Part shown: positions 1 through 6,652 of the stretch, piece after piece
Layout: the number at the start of each line of letters is the position of its first letter
Numbering within the stretch: the first letter of the stretch is position 1
NCBI GenBank assembly: GCA_003561715.1
Contig: PWVU01000102.1
Span: forward strand, 1 to 10,715
Direction of reading: 5' to 3'
DNA: 10,715 nt
DNA from: Candidatus Kaiserbacteria bacterium
GTDB lineage: Bacteria; Patescibacteriota; Minisyncoccia; Phycocordibacterales; UBA12088
Translations under genes and position numbers: made by a program
The notes under the pieces: model-generated
Told to the model about the DNA's origin: nothing
The model's input: the letters and a program-made list of their open reading frames with translations, nothing else
The model's database searches: none

Positions 1-713
1 CCCTCAAAAATTTCCCCGCGATATTTCATCAGGCCAATGTAAAAAATATTTTGTAGGACACTCTGCACATTACTCAATGCTATCTCTTTACCGAGATTGC
101 CACGCAAGTTGTGTTCTCTGCACCAATTTGCGAGAGAATGAAGCGTATAGTTTCCGGTGGCGTACATTTCAAAAAGTTTCCTCACTTTCGGAGCTTTCTC
201 GCTATCAACATCAATCCTTCTAGTTTTCGGATTATTGATGTATCCCACCGGAGCCCAGCCGGGCCATACGCCGTTGCGGATTTTCTGCCGCAAGCCACGC
301 TTCACATTTTCTCGCAAATTATCTACAAAATATTTTGATTGACCAAAAGCGATGTTCAACATGAATAAACCTTGTGGTGTCGCCTCAAACCAAAAGGTGG
401 GAAATTTGAGGGACTTAATCAAGCCGCGATCTACGAAGTGAATTATTTTACCGCCGTCTACTGAATTGCGTGCAAGGCGGTCGGGGTGCCATGAAATAAT
501 CCCGTCTGCTTTTCCTCTCTCAATCAATGACAACATTTCTGCGAATTTAATTCGCCCAGGTTCTTTTGCGGTTTTCGCCTCCTCAAAGGAGGCGACAATT
601 TCAAGTTTTTCTTTGGCGGCATACTCTTGCAACTCTACGAGTTGCGCTTCAATACTTAAAACTTGTCTATCATCATCCTCGGTAGATTTTCTTGCGTAAA
701 GTATGTATTTCAT
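1..713 (-). CDS. Large serine site-specific recombinase, 3' part outside window
   Basis: Reading the minus strand from the ATG at 713 gives 237 codons with no stop; the gene leaves the window at base 1. The N-terminus MKYILYARKST is the start of the resolvase/invertase catalytic domain: Arg8 and the nucleophile Ser10 lie in YARKS, followed by the usual SIEAQ segment and, near residue 95, DRLAR with the conserved arginine. From about residue 165 a second domain of the 'recombinase' type (DNA-binding part of large serine recombinases) begins, with GVWPGWAPVGY and a following helical stretch. Such enzymes cut and rejoin DNA through a phosphoserine link, in integration, excision or inversion. Zinc-ribbon and coiled-coil parts would lie beyond the edge. 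No Shine-Dalgarno is visible. A perfect 7-bp dyad (576-594) lies inside the coding sequence, and 29 bp of the gene recur inverted at 1983-2011. Family call is firm; the role (integrase or invertase) is not known. Confidence 0.93.
   Translation of the reverse strand, partial: MKYILYARKSTEDDDRQVLSIEAQLVELQEYAAKEKLEIVASFEEAKTAKEPGRIKFAEMLSLIERGKADGIISWHPDRLARNSVDGGKIIHFVDRGLIKSLKFPTFWFEATPQGLFMLNIAFGQSKYFVDNLRENVKRGLRQKIRNGVWPGWAPVGYINNPKTRRIDVDSEKAPKVRKLFEMYATGNYTLHSLANWCREHNLRGNLGKEIALSNVQSVLQNIFYIGLMKYRGEIFE
576..594. repeat. Short palindrome inside the recombinase gene
   Basis: CGCCTCC, a 5-nt loop, then GGAGGCG: a perfect 7-bp stem inside coding sequence. On the coding strand it follows the codons for KLEIV. 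It marks exactly where the partial recombinase copy at 1983-2011 stops matching and the 98-bp repeat begins, so this site may tolerate or attract palindromic insertions. Confidence 0.6.
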
Positions 714-730
714 AAGTTTAAGAAATTAAG

Positions 731-1026
731 GATTAAAAAATTTCTTCCCCCAAAATGCGAAATCGTGAATTCGTTTTTACCCCCAAAATTGAATACAAAT
801 TAGTCGCCGAGCGAAGCGAGGCGAACCAAAACTCTTTGACTTTTCCTTTCTGGTGCAGTATTCTTGAATTAGTCCGAACACATTTCGCCGCCTGCGGCGG
901 CGAGGAAGTCCCCCCGCGAAAATTCGGAAAGGCGGCGAAGCCGCACCGCTCAAAACCGTAAAAGAACCCATAGAAAAACATCGGCTCGAACCATATTTTA
1001 ATTTTGGGGAAGAAAATTTTTTAATC
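731..1026. repeat. MITE-like 296-bp repeat with terminal inverted repeats
   Basis: This gene-free stretch is an organised element. Its ends, 731-756 and 1001-1026, are inverted copies of a 26-nt sequence starting GATTAAAAAATTT; they differ only in the lengths of one T-run and one C-run. Inside are an imperfect hairpin around GCGAAGC at about 807-825 (CGCC, two G/A mismatch positions, then GGCG), a perfect 8-bp stem at 885-903 (TCGCCGCC, loop TGC), and another GCGAAGC hairpin near 930-943. The 98 bp at 853-950 recur inverted at 2012-2109. Several overlapping ORFs run through it on both strands, without a ribosome site or a recognisable domain, and are best read as by-products of the repeat. 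No target duplication was found at its edges. Similar GC-rich palindromic repeats are, from memory, common in Patescibacteria. Repeat status is sure; mobility is inferred. Confidence 0.7.
853..950 (+). repeat. 98-bp perfect inverted repeat, left copy
   Basis: Base-for-base identical to the reverse complement of 2012-2109; I compared the full length. It is the core of the 731-1026 element. Identity ends sharply at both sides (852/2110 and 951/2011). Together with its partner it brackets the 302-aa gene and the presumed promoter of that gene, so recombination between the copies would invert about 1.06 kb. Confidence 0.95.
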
Positions 1027-1067
1027 AAAATCATAAAATCTATTATTAATAATTAACCAACAAATTT

Positions 1068-1976
1068 ATGAGCATCGAAAATCCATTCAGCAATCCTCCG
1101 CAAGAAACTCCGAAACCGGAGGAAGAAAAACAAGAACAACCAAAACCAGAAAATCCGGAAGTTTTGCCAGCTACAGAAAGCGTAGAACGCGCCGAGTTTA
1201 CGCCGGAGGAAATTGAGGAAGCGCGCCAAGAAATGGAGGCGGAGCTATTAGAACAAAAGAAAGTAGAAATTATTTCTAAAGCCGCCATGGACGGATATAA
1301 TGAAGATGTAAATAAAATGGTTGTCGCGATAAACCGAAGCATAGGCGGACGTGCCGAGAGCATGAGTGTTTGGGAGGGTATGCGACAACAGCTGGCGCGT
1401 TCTGCTAAGCAAGAAATGTCCGGAGTGATTGGTAAAATTAAAAGTGAAGCAGACCCAAATTCTCTGCTTGGAAAAATTTCAGAGTCAATTAACCAAGATG
1501 TTTTTGAGGGTCCGCGCCAAGGCATGAAAATCGCAGAAGCGATAGACCGCAACCCAGAAGCATCTCTCATGGGGTTAATTAGAGAACGTGGCGCAGAACT
1601 GACCGGAAAGGAACTCGAAGATGTTGAAGCGGCGTTAAAGCTTGTTGCTCTTAATGCGCAGCACAAATTTTTCTCTTGGCAACATTCTGACCAATTAGAA
1701 AGCGTTATCGCCGCGCAAGAGGAACTGATAAAAGTTAATGACGAATTTGACCCAGCGCGAGCAGGATTTTTTGAACTTAGACAAGTTGTTGAGAATGGGT
1801 TGGCTTCCATAAAATTAGATTTCAATAGTAAACCGAATTATCGCTATGCCTCTCCAGAATTTGCAGTCCGACAAGGCGACCTTTATCGAATGCTTTCGGG
1901 ATTGAGCAAAATTGAAGCGCGGCAGTTCTTGAAAGACCATGATATTGATTTGGAGCAAGGTTCTGAATCTGAATAG
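1068..1976 (+). CDS. Hypothetical 302-aa acidic, helix-rich protein
   Basis: I do not recognise this protein. The start ATG at 1068 is the first in frame; no Shine-Dalgarno precedes it, only an AT-rich leader with TATTAT near 1041. Residues 1-45 are rich in Pro, Glu, Gln and Lys and probably disordered. Residues 45-75 are a highly charged Glu-rich segment likely to be a helix or coiled coil. The rest is soluble and mostly helical in composition, with no signal peptide, no hydrophobic segment, no cysteine pair and no motif I can name. The C-terminus is acidic (ends ESE). Codon use and AT content match the neighbouring recombinase rather than the genes from 2228 onward, so I infer it is cargo of the same accessory region. 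It is flanked by the 98-bp inverted repeats. Candidates include an uncharacterised Parcubacteria-specific family; function unknown. Confidence 0.8.
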   Translation: MSIENPFSNPPQETPKPEEEKQEQPKPENPEVLPATESVERAEFTPEEIEEARQEMEAELLEQKKVEIISKAAMDGYNEDVNKMVVAINRSIGGRAESMSVWEGMRQQLARSAKQEMSGVIGKIKSEADPNSLLGKISESINQDVFEGPRQGMKIAEAIDRNPEASLMGLIRERGAELTGKELEDVEAALKLVALNAQHKFFSWQHSDQLESVIAAQEELIKVNDEFDPARAGFFELRQVVENGLASIKLDFNSKPNYRYASPEFAVRQGDLYRMLSGLSKIEARQFLKDHDIDLEQGSESE

Positions 1977-2116
1977 GATTTAATGCCGCCAAAGAAAAAC
2001 TTGAAATTGTCAGCGGTGCGGCTTCGCCGCCTTTCCGAATTTTCGCGGGGGGACTTCCTCGCCGCCGCAGGCGGCGAAATGTGTTCGGACTAATTCAAGA
2101 ATACTGCACAGATTAG
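1973..2116 (+). pseudogene. Recombinase fragment fused in frame to palindromic repeat
   Basis: An open frame without a start codon covers 1973-2116 (stop TAG). Bases 1983-2011 are an exact 29-bp copy, in the opposite orientation, of recombinase bases 594-622 and encode the same AAKEKLEIV. At base 2012 the frame passes directly into the 98-bp repeat, read as SGAASPPFRIFAGG and an Arg-rich run, and ends in TAG shortly after the repeat match stops at 2109. The same frame of the repeat is open in the 731-1026 copy. This looks like the relic of a second recombinase gene into which the repeat had been placed in frame. It is not expected to make a working protein. Confidence 0.6.
2012..2109 (-). repeat. 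98-bp perfect inverted repeat, right copy
   Basis: Exact reverse complement of 853-950. It contains the same 8-bp stem (2059-2066 with 2070-2077). Unlike the left copy it lacks the terminal inverted repeats of the longer element, so it is a fragment, joined on its left to recombinase sequence and on its right to chromosome-like sequence that leads to proB. The 120 bp between 2117 and proB show no gene or clear structure. Confidence 0.95.
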
Positions 2117-2227
2117 TAAGGGATATGTGTGGAAGAAGACTTTCAGGATGTTGCTTCTAAGCGGTACTAGACATCGGGTTTCAGTTGTCGGTATGGAAGT
2201 GGCGCATAAGAACTCTGTGTCTATACG

Positions 2228-3310
2228 ATGGTTTCTATGTATTCGCGGATAGTCATTAAAGTGGGCACCAATGTGCTGACCGACAACAAGGGCGGGCTTG
2301 ATCACACAAGAATCGGGCATCTTGTCGAACAAATCGCCGCAATTCGCCGCATGGGCTGCGAGGTTATTGTGGTTACCTCGGGTGCGGTCGGGGCAGGGCG
2401 CGCGATCATGGGGGGTGATATCGCGACAGAAACCATTGCGGACAAGCAAGTATATGCGGCGGTCGGGCAGGTGGCGTTGATGAACGTGTATACGGAACAT
2501 CTTGCACATCATGGAATTCGATCGGCGCAGATATTGGTGACGAAAGAAGATTTCAGAGATCGGGTGCACTATCGAAATATGGAGACCTGTTTCCTGAATG
2601 TGTTGCGAGACAATGTGGTGCCGATCGTCAATGAGAACGATGTGGTCGCGGTCAAGGAACTCATCTTTACCGATAATGATGAACTCGCGGGTCTGGTCGC
2701 ACTCCAGCTTGATGTGGATGCCGTATGCATCCTCTCCAGTGTGGAGGGCGTTATCGCCGGTGATATCAGTGATCCGCATGCGCACGTCATTCCCGAAATA
2801 CGACACGATGCGCTCCGCTCTGCCGAGGCGTATGTGACCGCCGATACGAGCGGAGGCGGTCGAGGCGGCATGCTGACCAAATTTGCGATGGCACGCAAGA
2901 TGGTATCCGCCGGTATTACGGTCTACATACTTAATGGGAAGCGAGACGGATGCGTTTTGGATATCTTTGGTGGTGAACCGCGGGGAACGCAGTTTGTACC
3001 GCACAAAAAAGTGTCGTCGCGCAAACGCAGAATTGCACATGGCGACAGCCTTGCCGCGGGAACCATCGTCGTCAACAGAGGGGTTGTTGGGCAGATCTTT
3101 TCTGACAAGCATGTGCTGAGTCTTCTGCCTGTGGGTATCGTTTCGGCATCGGGAGATTTTAAAAAAGGTGATATGGTAAAGGTTGCCGGACCGGAAGGGA
3201 AAGTGATCGGTTGCGGTATCGTCAAGACCGACACCGCAACCGTAATTGCACTCGCCGGTCAGAAAGGCGGCAAAGCCGTCATTCACTACAATGATCTGTT
3301 TATCTACTGA
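2228..3310 (+). CDS. proB: Glutamate 5-kinase with C-terminal PUA domain
   Basis: Phosphorylates L-glutamate with ATP to gamma-glutamyl phosphate, the first step of proline synthesis, in the cytoplasm. The amino-acid-kinase domain shows IVIKVGTN with the substrate-binding Lys11, TSGAVGAGR (50-58), NEND (135-138), FTDNDELA (147-154) and GRGGMLTK (211-218), as in the family. A PUA domain follows from about residue 265, beginning with SSRKRRIAHG. At 360 aa it is close to the normal length of about 367. A second ATG at 2237 is equally possible; TATACG at 2222-2227 sits directly upstream, and there is no Shine-Dalgarno. The next step, gamma-glutamyl phosphate reductase (proA), usually lies beside proB but is not in this window. 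Base composition fits the downstream genes rather than the accessory region at its left. Identification is firm. Confidence 0.95.
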   Translation: MVSMYSRIVIKVGTNVLTDNKGGLDHTRIGHLVEQIAAIRRMGCEVIVVTSGAVGAGRAIMGGDIATETIADKQVYAAVGQVALMNVYTEHLAHHGIRSAQILVTKEDFRDRVHYRNMETCFLNVLRDNVVPIVNENDVVAVKELIFTDNDELAGLVALQLDVDAVCILSSVEGVIAGDISDPHAHVIPEIRHDALRSAEAYVTADTSGGGRGGMLTKFAMARKMVSAGITVYILNGKRDGCVLDIFGGEPRGTQFVPHKKVSSRKRRIAHGDSLAAGTIVVNRGVVGQIFSDKHVLSLLPVGIVSASGDFKKGDMVKVAGPEGKVIGCGIVKTDTATVIALAGQKGGKAVIHYNDLFIY

Positions 3311-3397
3311 AGTGAGAGGGGCGGGGTTATCGGTGGCAAGGACACTCTGGTGGTGAATGCGATTGTGTTGGGGCATTGTTGTGCAGAGCTGGTAGGA

Positions 3398-3425
3398 TTG
3401 CAAAAAATGCACAATCATCTATACT
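3398..3425 (+). promoter_or_regulatory. Promoter of tRNA-Val
   Basis: TTGCAA (3398-3403), a 16-nt spacer, and TATACT (3420-3425) lie 18 nt before the mature tRNA 5' end, predicting a short leader for RNase P to remove. Both boxes are close to the sigma-70 consensus. Confidence 0.6.
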
Positions 3426-3443
3426 CTTGTGCACGGGAGAGAA

Positions 3444-3516
3444 GGGCGATTAGCTCAGTTGGTAGAGCGCCCCGTTTACACCGGGATGGTCGCAAGTTCG
3501 AGTCTTGCATCGCCCA
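3444..3516 (+). tRNA. tRNA-Val, anticodon UAC
   Basis: A complete cloverleaf: acceptor GGGCGAT pairs with ATCGCCC, D-stem GCTC/GAGC, anticodon stem CCCCG/CGGGA around loop TTTACAC, and T-stem GCAAG/CTTGC around TTCGAGT. The anticodon TAC (3477-3479) reads valine GUA and, by wobble, other GUN codons. Discriminator base is A; the CCA end is not encoded (CAG follows), so it must be added after transcription. The 27-43 pair is a C/A mismatch, slightly unusual. No terminator follows before the next gene, so readthrough into the hydrolase gene is possible. Confidence 0.95.
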
Positions 3517-3574
3517 CAGCAACATAGTTGAAACAAAACGCAAGCAAAACCCAATATGGACGTCGCAATCGCCA

Positions 3575-3583
3575 TGCTATACT
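3575..3583 (+). promoter_or_regulatory. Extended -10 box of the SGNH hydrolase gene
   Basis: TGCTATACT: a TGn extension plus TATACT, ending 6 nt before the ATG at 3590. At that distance transcription would begin at or next to the start codon, giving a leaderless mRNA. No good -35 box is visible, which fits an extended -10 promoter. Confidence 0.55.
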
Positions 3584-3589
3584 CCCCGC

Positions 3590-4258
3590 ATGGCAGAACC
3601 ATTTTCGGGCGATGACAAGGCGGTCAAGATCTTGTGTTTTGGCGACAGTATTACATTTGGCGCATGGGATACCCAGGGTGGCTGGGTCGATAGGTTAAAG
3701 CGAACGGTATTTCAAAAAAGTATAACCTCCGAACTTCGGTACTGGGGAACGGTGTCAAATGAAGGTATTTCGGGCGATACATCGGAAGATGTGCTGAAGC
3801 GACTCAGCAGGGAATTGGAAAGCAACACGTGGCCCGGTGAAGAGCTCACGATACTCATTGCCGTGGGTACGAATGATAGCGCTGAGCGCATGAAGACCGG
3901 TGAGCCGTGGATACCGCTCGATGACTATCGTAAAAATATGCACGCGATAGCGGAGGTCGCGCGGTCACACGCTCAAAAGATCGCTTGTCTCGGTACCACG
4001 CCGGTCGATGATACCAAGACCATTCCCACATTGTGGGATCCTGAGTGGCGATACATGGATGCGCGCTCCAAAGAGTATGAACGTGCTTTGCAAGACGTAT
4101 GCGAGGCGGAGCGTGTACCGTTCCTTTCCCTACGCGAAGCGCTTGCTGATCACGATCTCGATGCGATCTTGTATGATGGGTTGCATCCCAACGACTTAGG
4201 ACATCAGTTGATATATGAGCATGTATATCATTGGCTTGAGGGGCGAGAGTGGGTGTAG
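3590..4258 (+). CDS. SGNH/GDSL-family hydrolase (esterase-like)
   Basis: A 222-aa member of the SGNH hydrolases, which cleave esters of lipids, sugars or thioesters. The four family blocks are present in order: CFGDSIT with nucleophile Ser20, NEGISG with oxyanion-hole Gly59, VGTNDS with Asn95, and DGLHPND with Asp196 and catalytic His199. The open frame extends back to 3350 through the tRNA-Val gene, which cannot be coding, so the start is set at the ATG at 3590, directly after an extended -10 box. There is no signal peptide or membrane segment, so the enzyme should be cytoplasmic. Length is typical of single-domain TesA/acyl-hydrolase-like members. The natural substrate cannot be read from the sequence; neighbours give no pathway. 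Confidence 0.9.
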   Translation: MAEPFSGDDKAVKILCFGDSITFGAWDTQGGWVDRLKRTVFQKSITSELRYWGTVSNEGISGDTSEDVLKRLSRELESNTWPGEELTILIAVGTNDSAERMKTGEPWIPLDDYRKNMHAIAEVARSHAQKIACLGTTPVDDTKTIPTLWDPEWRYMDARSKEYERALQDVCEAERVPFLSLREALADHDLDAILYDGLHPNDLGHQLIYEHVYHWLEGREWV

Positions 4259-4348
4259 AGATTTCGCTACCAATACGCGAGTCGTACAGCCCTCTATATG
4301 TTCGCTTCCGCAGTGCCGTGGGATACCTGTAATGATGCGAAACAATGT

Positions 4349-5143
4349 ATGTCAAACAATCGCCTATTCACCGGAACCGCCTGCTATTACGCGAAGTATC
4401 GCGCGGGATATCCGCAGGAATTTTTTGACTTTGTGATAAAAACATTCGAACTAAAAGGTGACGGGCGACTGCTCGATGCCGGATGTGGTACGGGGCAGAT
4501 CGCCTTTCCTCTTGCGCAGCATGTCGCCGAAGTCGTTGCACTTGACCCCGAAGAAGAGATGCTTGCTGAGGCGAAACGACAAGCGAAACAAGCGGGCGCT
4601 TTGAATATCTCATATGTGCAACGCAAGGCGGAGGATATTTCAGCTGATCTTGGCACCTTTCGTCTCACGACGATGGGCGCGTCGTTCCATTGGATGGAGC
4701 AAGCTGTTGTACTCCAAAAGATATATGCAGTGACCGAGCGGCGGGGCGGCGTGGTGATCGTTAGCGACTCATCATCACCGTGGCGAGATGCGGATGCCGA
4801 GCGCTGGAAAGAAGTGCGCAAAGAGCTTGTGCAGAAATATCTCGGCGAACAGAGACGCGCAGGAGACCGTCACTACACGAAGCCGCAAGAATCATTCGAA
4901 GATCAACTCAACGAATCCCCGTTTGGGAGATATGAGGAGTGGACACATGATTACGAGCGAACGTGGTCACTTGAGGCGGCGATCAACTTTCTCTACTCGA
5001 CTTCTTTTGCCTCGCGCAGATTGTTCGGCGACCGGCTCGAAGCATTCGAGAACGAGCTTCGAGAAGCCTTGCTGGCACTCGAACCCGCGGGAGTGTTCAA
5101 AGAACAAGTTCGTGTGCAAGCATTGTTTGCGAGAAAAGCCTAG
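4349..5143 (+). CDS. Class I SAM-dependent methyltransferase
   Basis: The protein opens with FTGTACYYAKYRAGYP, an N-terminal signature shared by a group of small class I methyltransferases. Motif I, LLDAGCGTG (residues 41-49), binds S-adenosylmethionine, and the acidic residue that binds its ribose is Asp66 in VALDPE. The rest of the Rossmann fold follows, then a helical C-terminal half (about 150-264) likely to determine substrate. I set the start at 4349 because the conserved region begins there; an upstream in-frame ATG at 4298 would add 17 unconserved residues, and a weak TACAGC box 7 nt before that ATG keeps it possible. The methyl acceptor is unknown. It lies 90 bp after the hydrolase gene on the same strand with no visible terminator between. 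Length 264 aa is normal for the group. Confidence 0.88.
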   Translation: MSNNRLFTGTACYYAKYRAGYPQEFFDFVIKTFELKGDGRLLDAGCGTGQIAFPLAQHVAEVVALDPEEEMLAEAKRQAKQAGALNISYVQRKAEDISADLGTFRLTTMGASFHWMEQAVVLQKIYAVTERRGGVVIVSDSSSPWRDADAERWKEVRKELVQKYLGEQRRAGDRHYTKPQESFEDQLNESPFGRYEEWTHDYERTWSLEAAINFLYSTSFASRRLFGDRLEAFENELREALLALEPAGVFKEQVRVQALFARKA

Positions 5144-5221
5144 TTATATAACAAGTATAAAGTCTATGAAGCCCGACCTCGTGAATTAATGATTTAATCG
5201 AATGCAGACACACTTTTTTAA

Positions 5222-5252
5222 GACAACATCATCTATTACAGATGATGTTGTC
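5222..5252. other. Perfect 13-bp hairpin between genes
   Basis: GACAACATCATCT (5222-5234), loop ATTAC, then the exact complement (5240-5252). A T-run lies before it rather than after it, so it is not a standard intrinsic terminator on either strand. It could end the methyltransferase transcript by another route, protect its 3' end, or be a protein-binding dyad. Confidence 0.75.
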
Positions 5253-5313
5253 ATAGATAAGAAAATTCTCTCAAGACCTCCTCGTCTAGCCAGAAGGCTC
5301 GCTACAGCAGTGA

Positions 5314-5322
5314 TGGTATACT
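5314..5322 (+). promoter_or_regulatory. Extended -10 box of the HD-domain gene
   Basis: TGGTATACT: TGn plus TATACT, ending 7 nt before the ATG at 5330, the spacing expected when transcription starts at the A of the start codon. No Shine-Dalgarno is present. The match to the box before the SGNH gene is striking. Confidence 0.55.
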
Positions 5323-5329
5323 ACTCATC

Positions 5330-6478
5330 ATGAATGAGCGAGGTTCTCAAACCCATGGAGAGACTGACCCTGAAATGCTTGCTGATATAGAAGAAGCAAA
5401 AAGTTTTATGCGTTCGCAAGGTCTCATGTATCCAGAGGAGCGACTCGCACTTGTTTCCGAGATACTCAATCCTGAAGAAAAAGAGCGGCTGGAAAGACTC
5501 TCTATCAGACTGAATATGCTTGATACGGCACTATTGCGTACTCCTGAAATGCAAATGTTACAGGGGCGTGTGCAACTTGCAGGGCGCGGGAATCCAGATA
5601 CGTATGGTGATTCGGTGCAACTAAGGCCGTTTCATAATCGACTTGAACACTCGCAGGTACTTTCGATACTCGGGCGCGTTGCCGCTATAAAAGCGGGACT
5701 TGAAGATGATGAAGTACTCGCACTCGCAGCCTCAGCGTTGTTGCATGACGTCGGACATTGCGCGTATGGTCATGTTGGTGACGAATTTTACAAGAAGAAA
5801 GGAGGACTTCCGCATGAGGAGCGAAGCGTCAATATTGTGAAGGAAAAAATGACGGATGCGTTGGATGAGGTGGGAGTAGACTCCTCCAAGGTGATTGAGG
5901 CAATACGTGAGAAGGGAGTAGTGGGGTCACTGCAGAGTACGCTTGATACGCTCGCGTATCTTATTCTCGATAGTGCTATGCTACAAGATTCCCGGTACGA
6001 GGACCACGGACACTCTCTCTTGCAAAGTATCAAAGGTATCGACCGAATTACAAATCATGTCATAGTTTCCGATATCGCGCCCTGGCAGGAATTGCTTGAG
6101 GCACGCGCTCGGTATATGCAAGAAATTATTTACCATCCCGATAACAAGAGAGTGGACGAAGCGATAACGCAACTCCTTCGTATCGCAATAGAAAAAGGGT
6201 ATCTAGCCGAAGACGAGTTGCTTACTGCCAGTGACCAAGGGTTACAGATGCGTTTTCAGAGTTTGGTCCAACCGGATACAAACGCTGCTTTAATGGGCGG
6301 AAGACATGATACTGAGCCACAGCTTAGTGAATATAAAGACCTCTACCAGTGCGCGCAGGGTATTCTGCCGGAAGGCTGGAGTCGTAAAGTATTTGACACT
6401 GAGGGTAAAGCTAATGAATATGTAGCCTCATTACCTGAGAGTGCCATAGAGCGATCAATCATAGTTCGTCCATTATGA
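5330..6478 (+). CDS. HD-domain phosphohydrolase, dGTPase-like
   Basis: A 382-aa HD-superfamily metal-dependent phosphohydrolase. FHNRLEHSQ (101-109) matches the 'R-x-x-H-S' block of dGTPase/SAMHD1-type enzymes, and LLHDVGHCAYGHVGDEF (137-153) supplies the His139-Asp140 pair plus His143 and His148, resembling the HD-x-GH-x-x-x-GH pattern of deoxynucleoside triphosphate triphosphohydrolases. A likely further metal ligand is Asp206 in LDTLAY. Members split dNTPs to deoxynucleoside and triphosphate, controlling nucleotide pools or defending against phage, but other HD enzymes hydrolyse different phosphates, so the substrate is inferred. Residues 1-60 are charged and specific to this protein; the C-terminal 150 residues are helical and unassigned. 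It starts after an extended -10 box and is separated by 174 bp from the next gene. Confidence 0.82.
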   Translation: MNERGSQTHGETDPEMLADIEEAKSFMRSQGLMYPEERLALVSEILNPEEKERLERLSIRLNMLDTALLRTPEMQMLQGRVQLAGRGNPDTYGDSVQLRPFHNRLEHSQVLSILGRVAAIKAGLEDDEVLALAASALLHDVGHCAYGHVGDEFYKKKGGLPHEERSVNIVKEKMTDALDEVGVDSSKVIEAIREKGVVGSLQSTLDTLAYLILDSAMLQDSRYEDHGHSLLQSIKGIDRITNHVIVSDIAPWQELLEARARYMQEIIYHPDNKRVDEAITQLLRIAIEKGYLAEDELLTASDQGLQMRFQSLVQPDTNAALMGGRHDTEPQLSEYKDLYQCAQGILPEGWSRKVFDTEGKANEYVASLPESAIERSIIVRPL

Positions 6479-6652
6479 TAAGTATACTAAAAAGCGTCTG
6501 ACAGTAGCGATACAGGATCCGACCACTCAAACCTTGATTCCACAGACTTTGCAAGCAAAAACGGTCTCTCTACGAGATGAAGATACTAAATATGTTGTGT
6601 ATGCACCTGGAGCATGATCGTGATGATCTAGTGTCGCGAACCTAGTATATGT

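Noticed and set aside
747..790. Short direct repeat CCCCCAAAAT at 747-756 and 780-789
   Set aside because: Too short and simple to support as a target duplication or binding-site pair.
777..1034. Minus-strand 85-codon frame through the palindromic repeat
   Set aside because: Open frames overlap here on both strands because of the repeat's composition; no ribosome site or domain. The frame matters for the in-frame insertion idea but is not called as a gene.
2090..3418. 442-codon minus-strand open frame opposite proB
   Set aside because: It lies antisense to a complete, motif-verified proB, has the His/Arg/Asn-rich composition typical of antisense frames, and shows no recognisable domain.
3350..3589. 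N-terminal extension of the SGNH hydrolase frame
   Set aside because: The extension would translate the tRNA-Val gene; a -10 box and the family N-terminus place the start at 3590.
6577..6645. 22-codon ORF between the HD gene and the acylphosphatase gene
   Set aside because: Too short, no ribosome site, no recognisable sequence; chance is sufficient.
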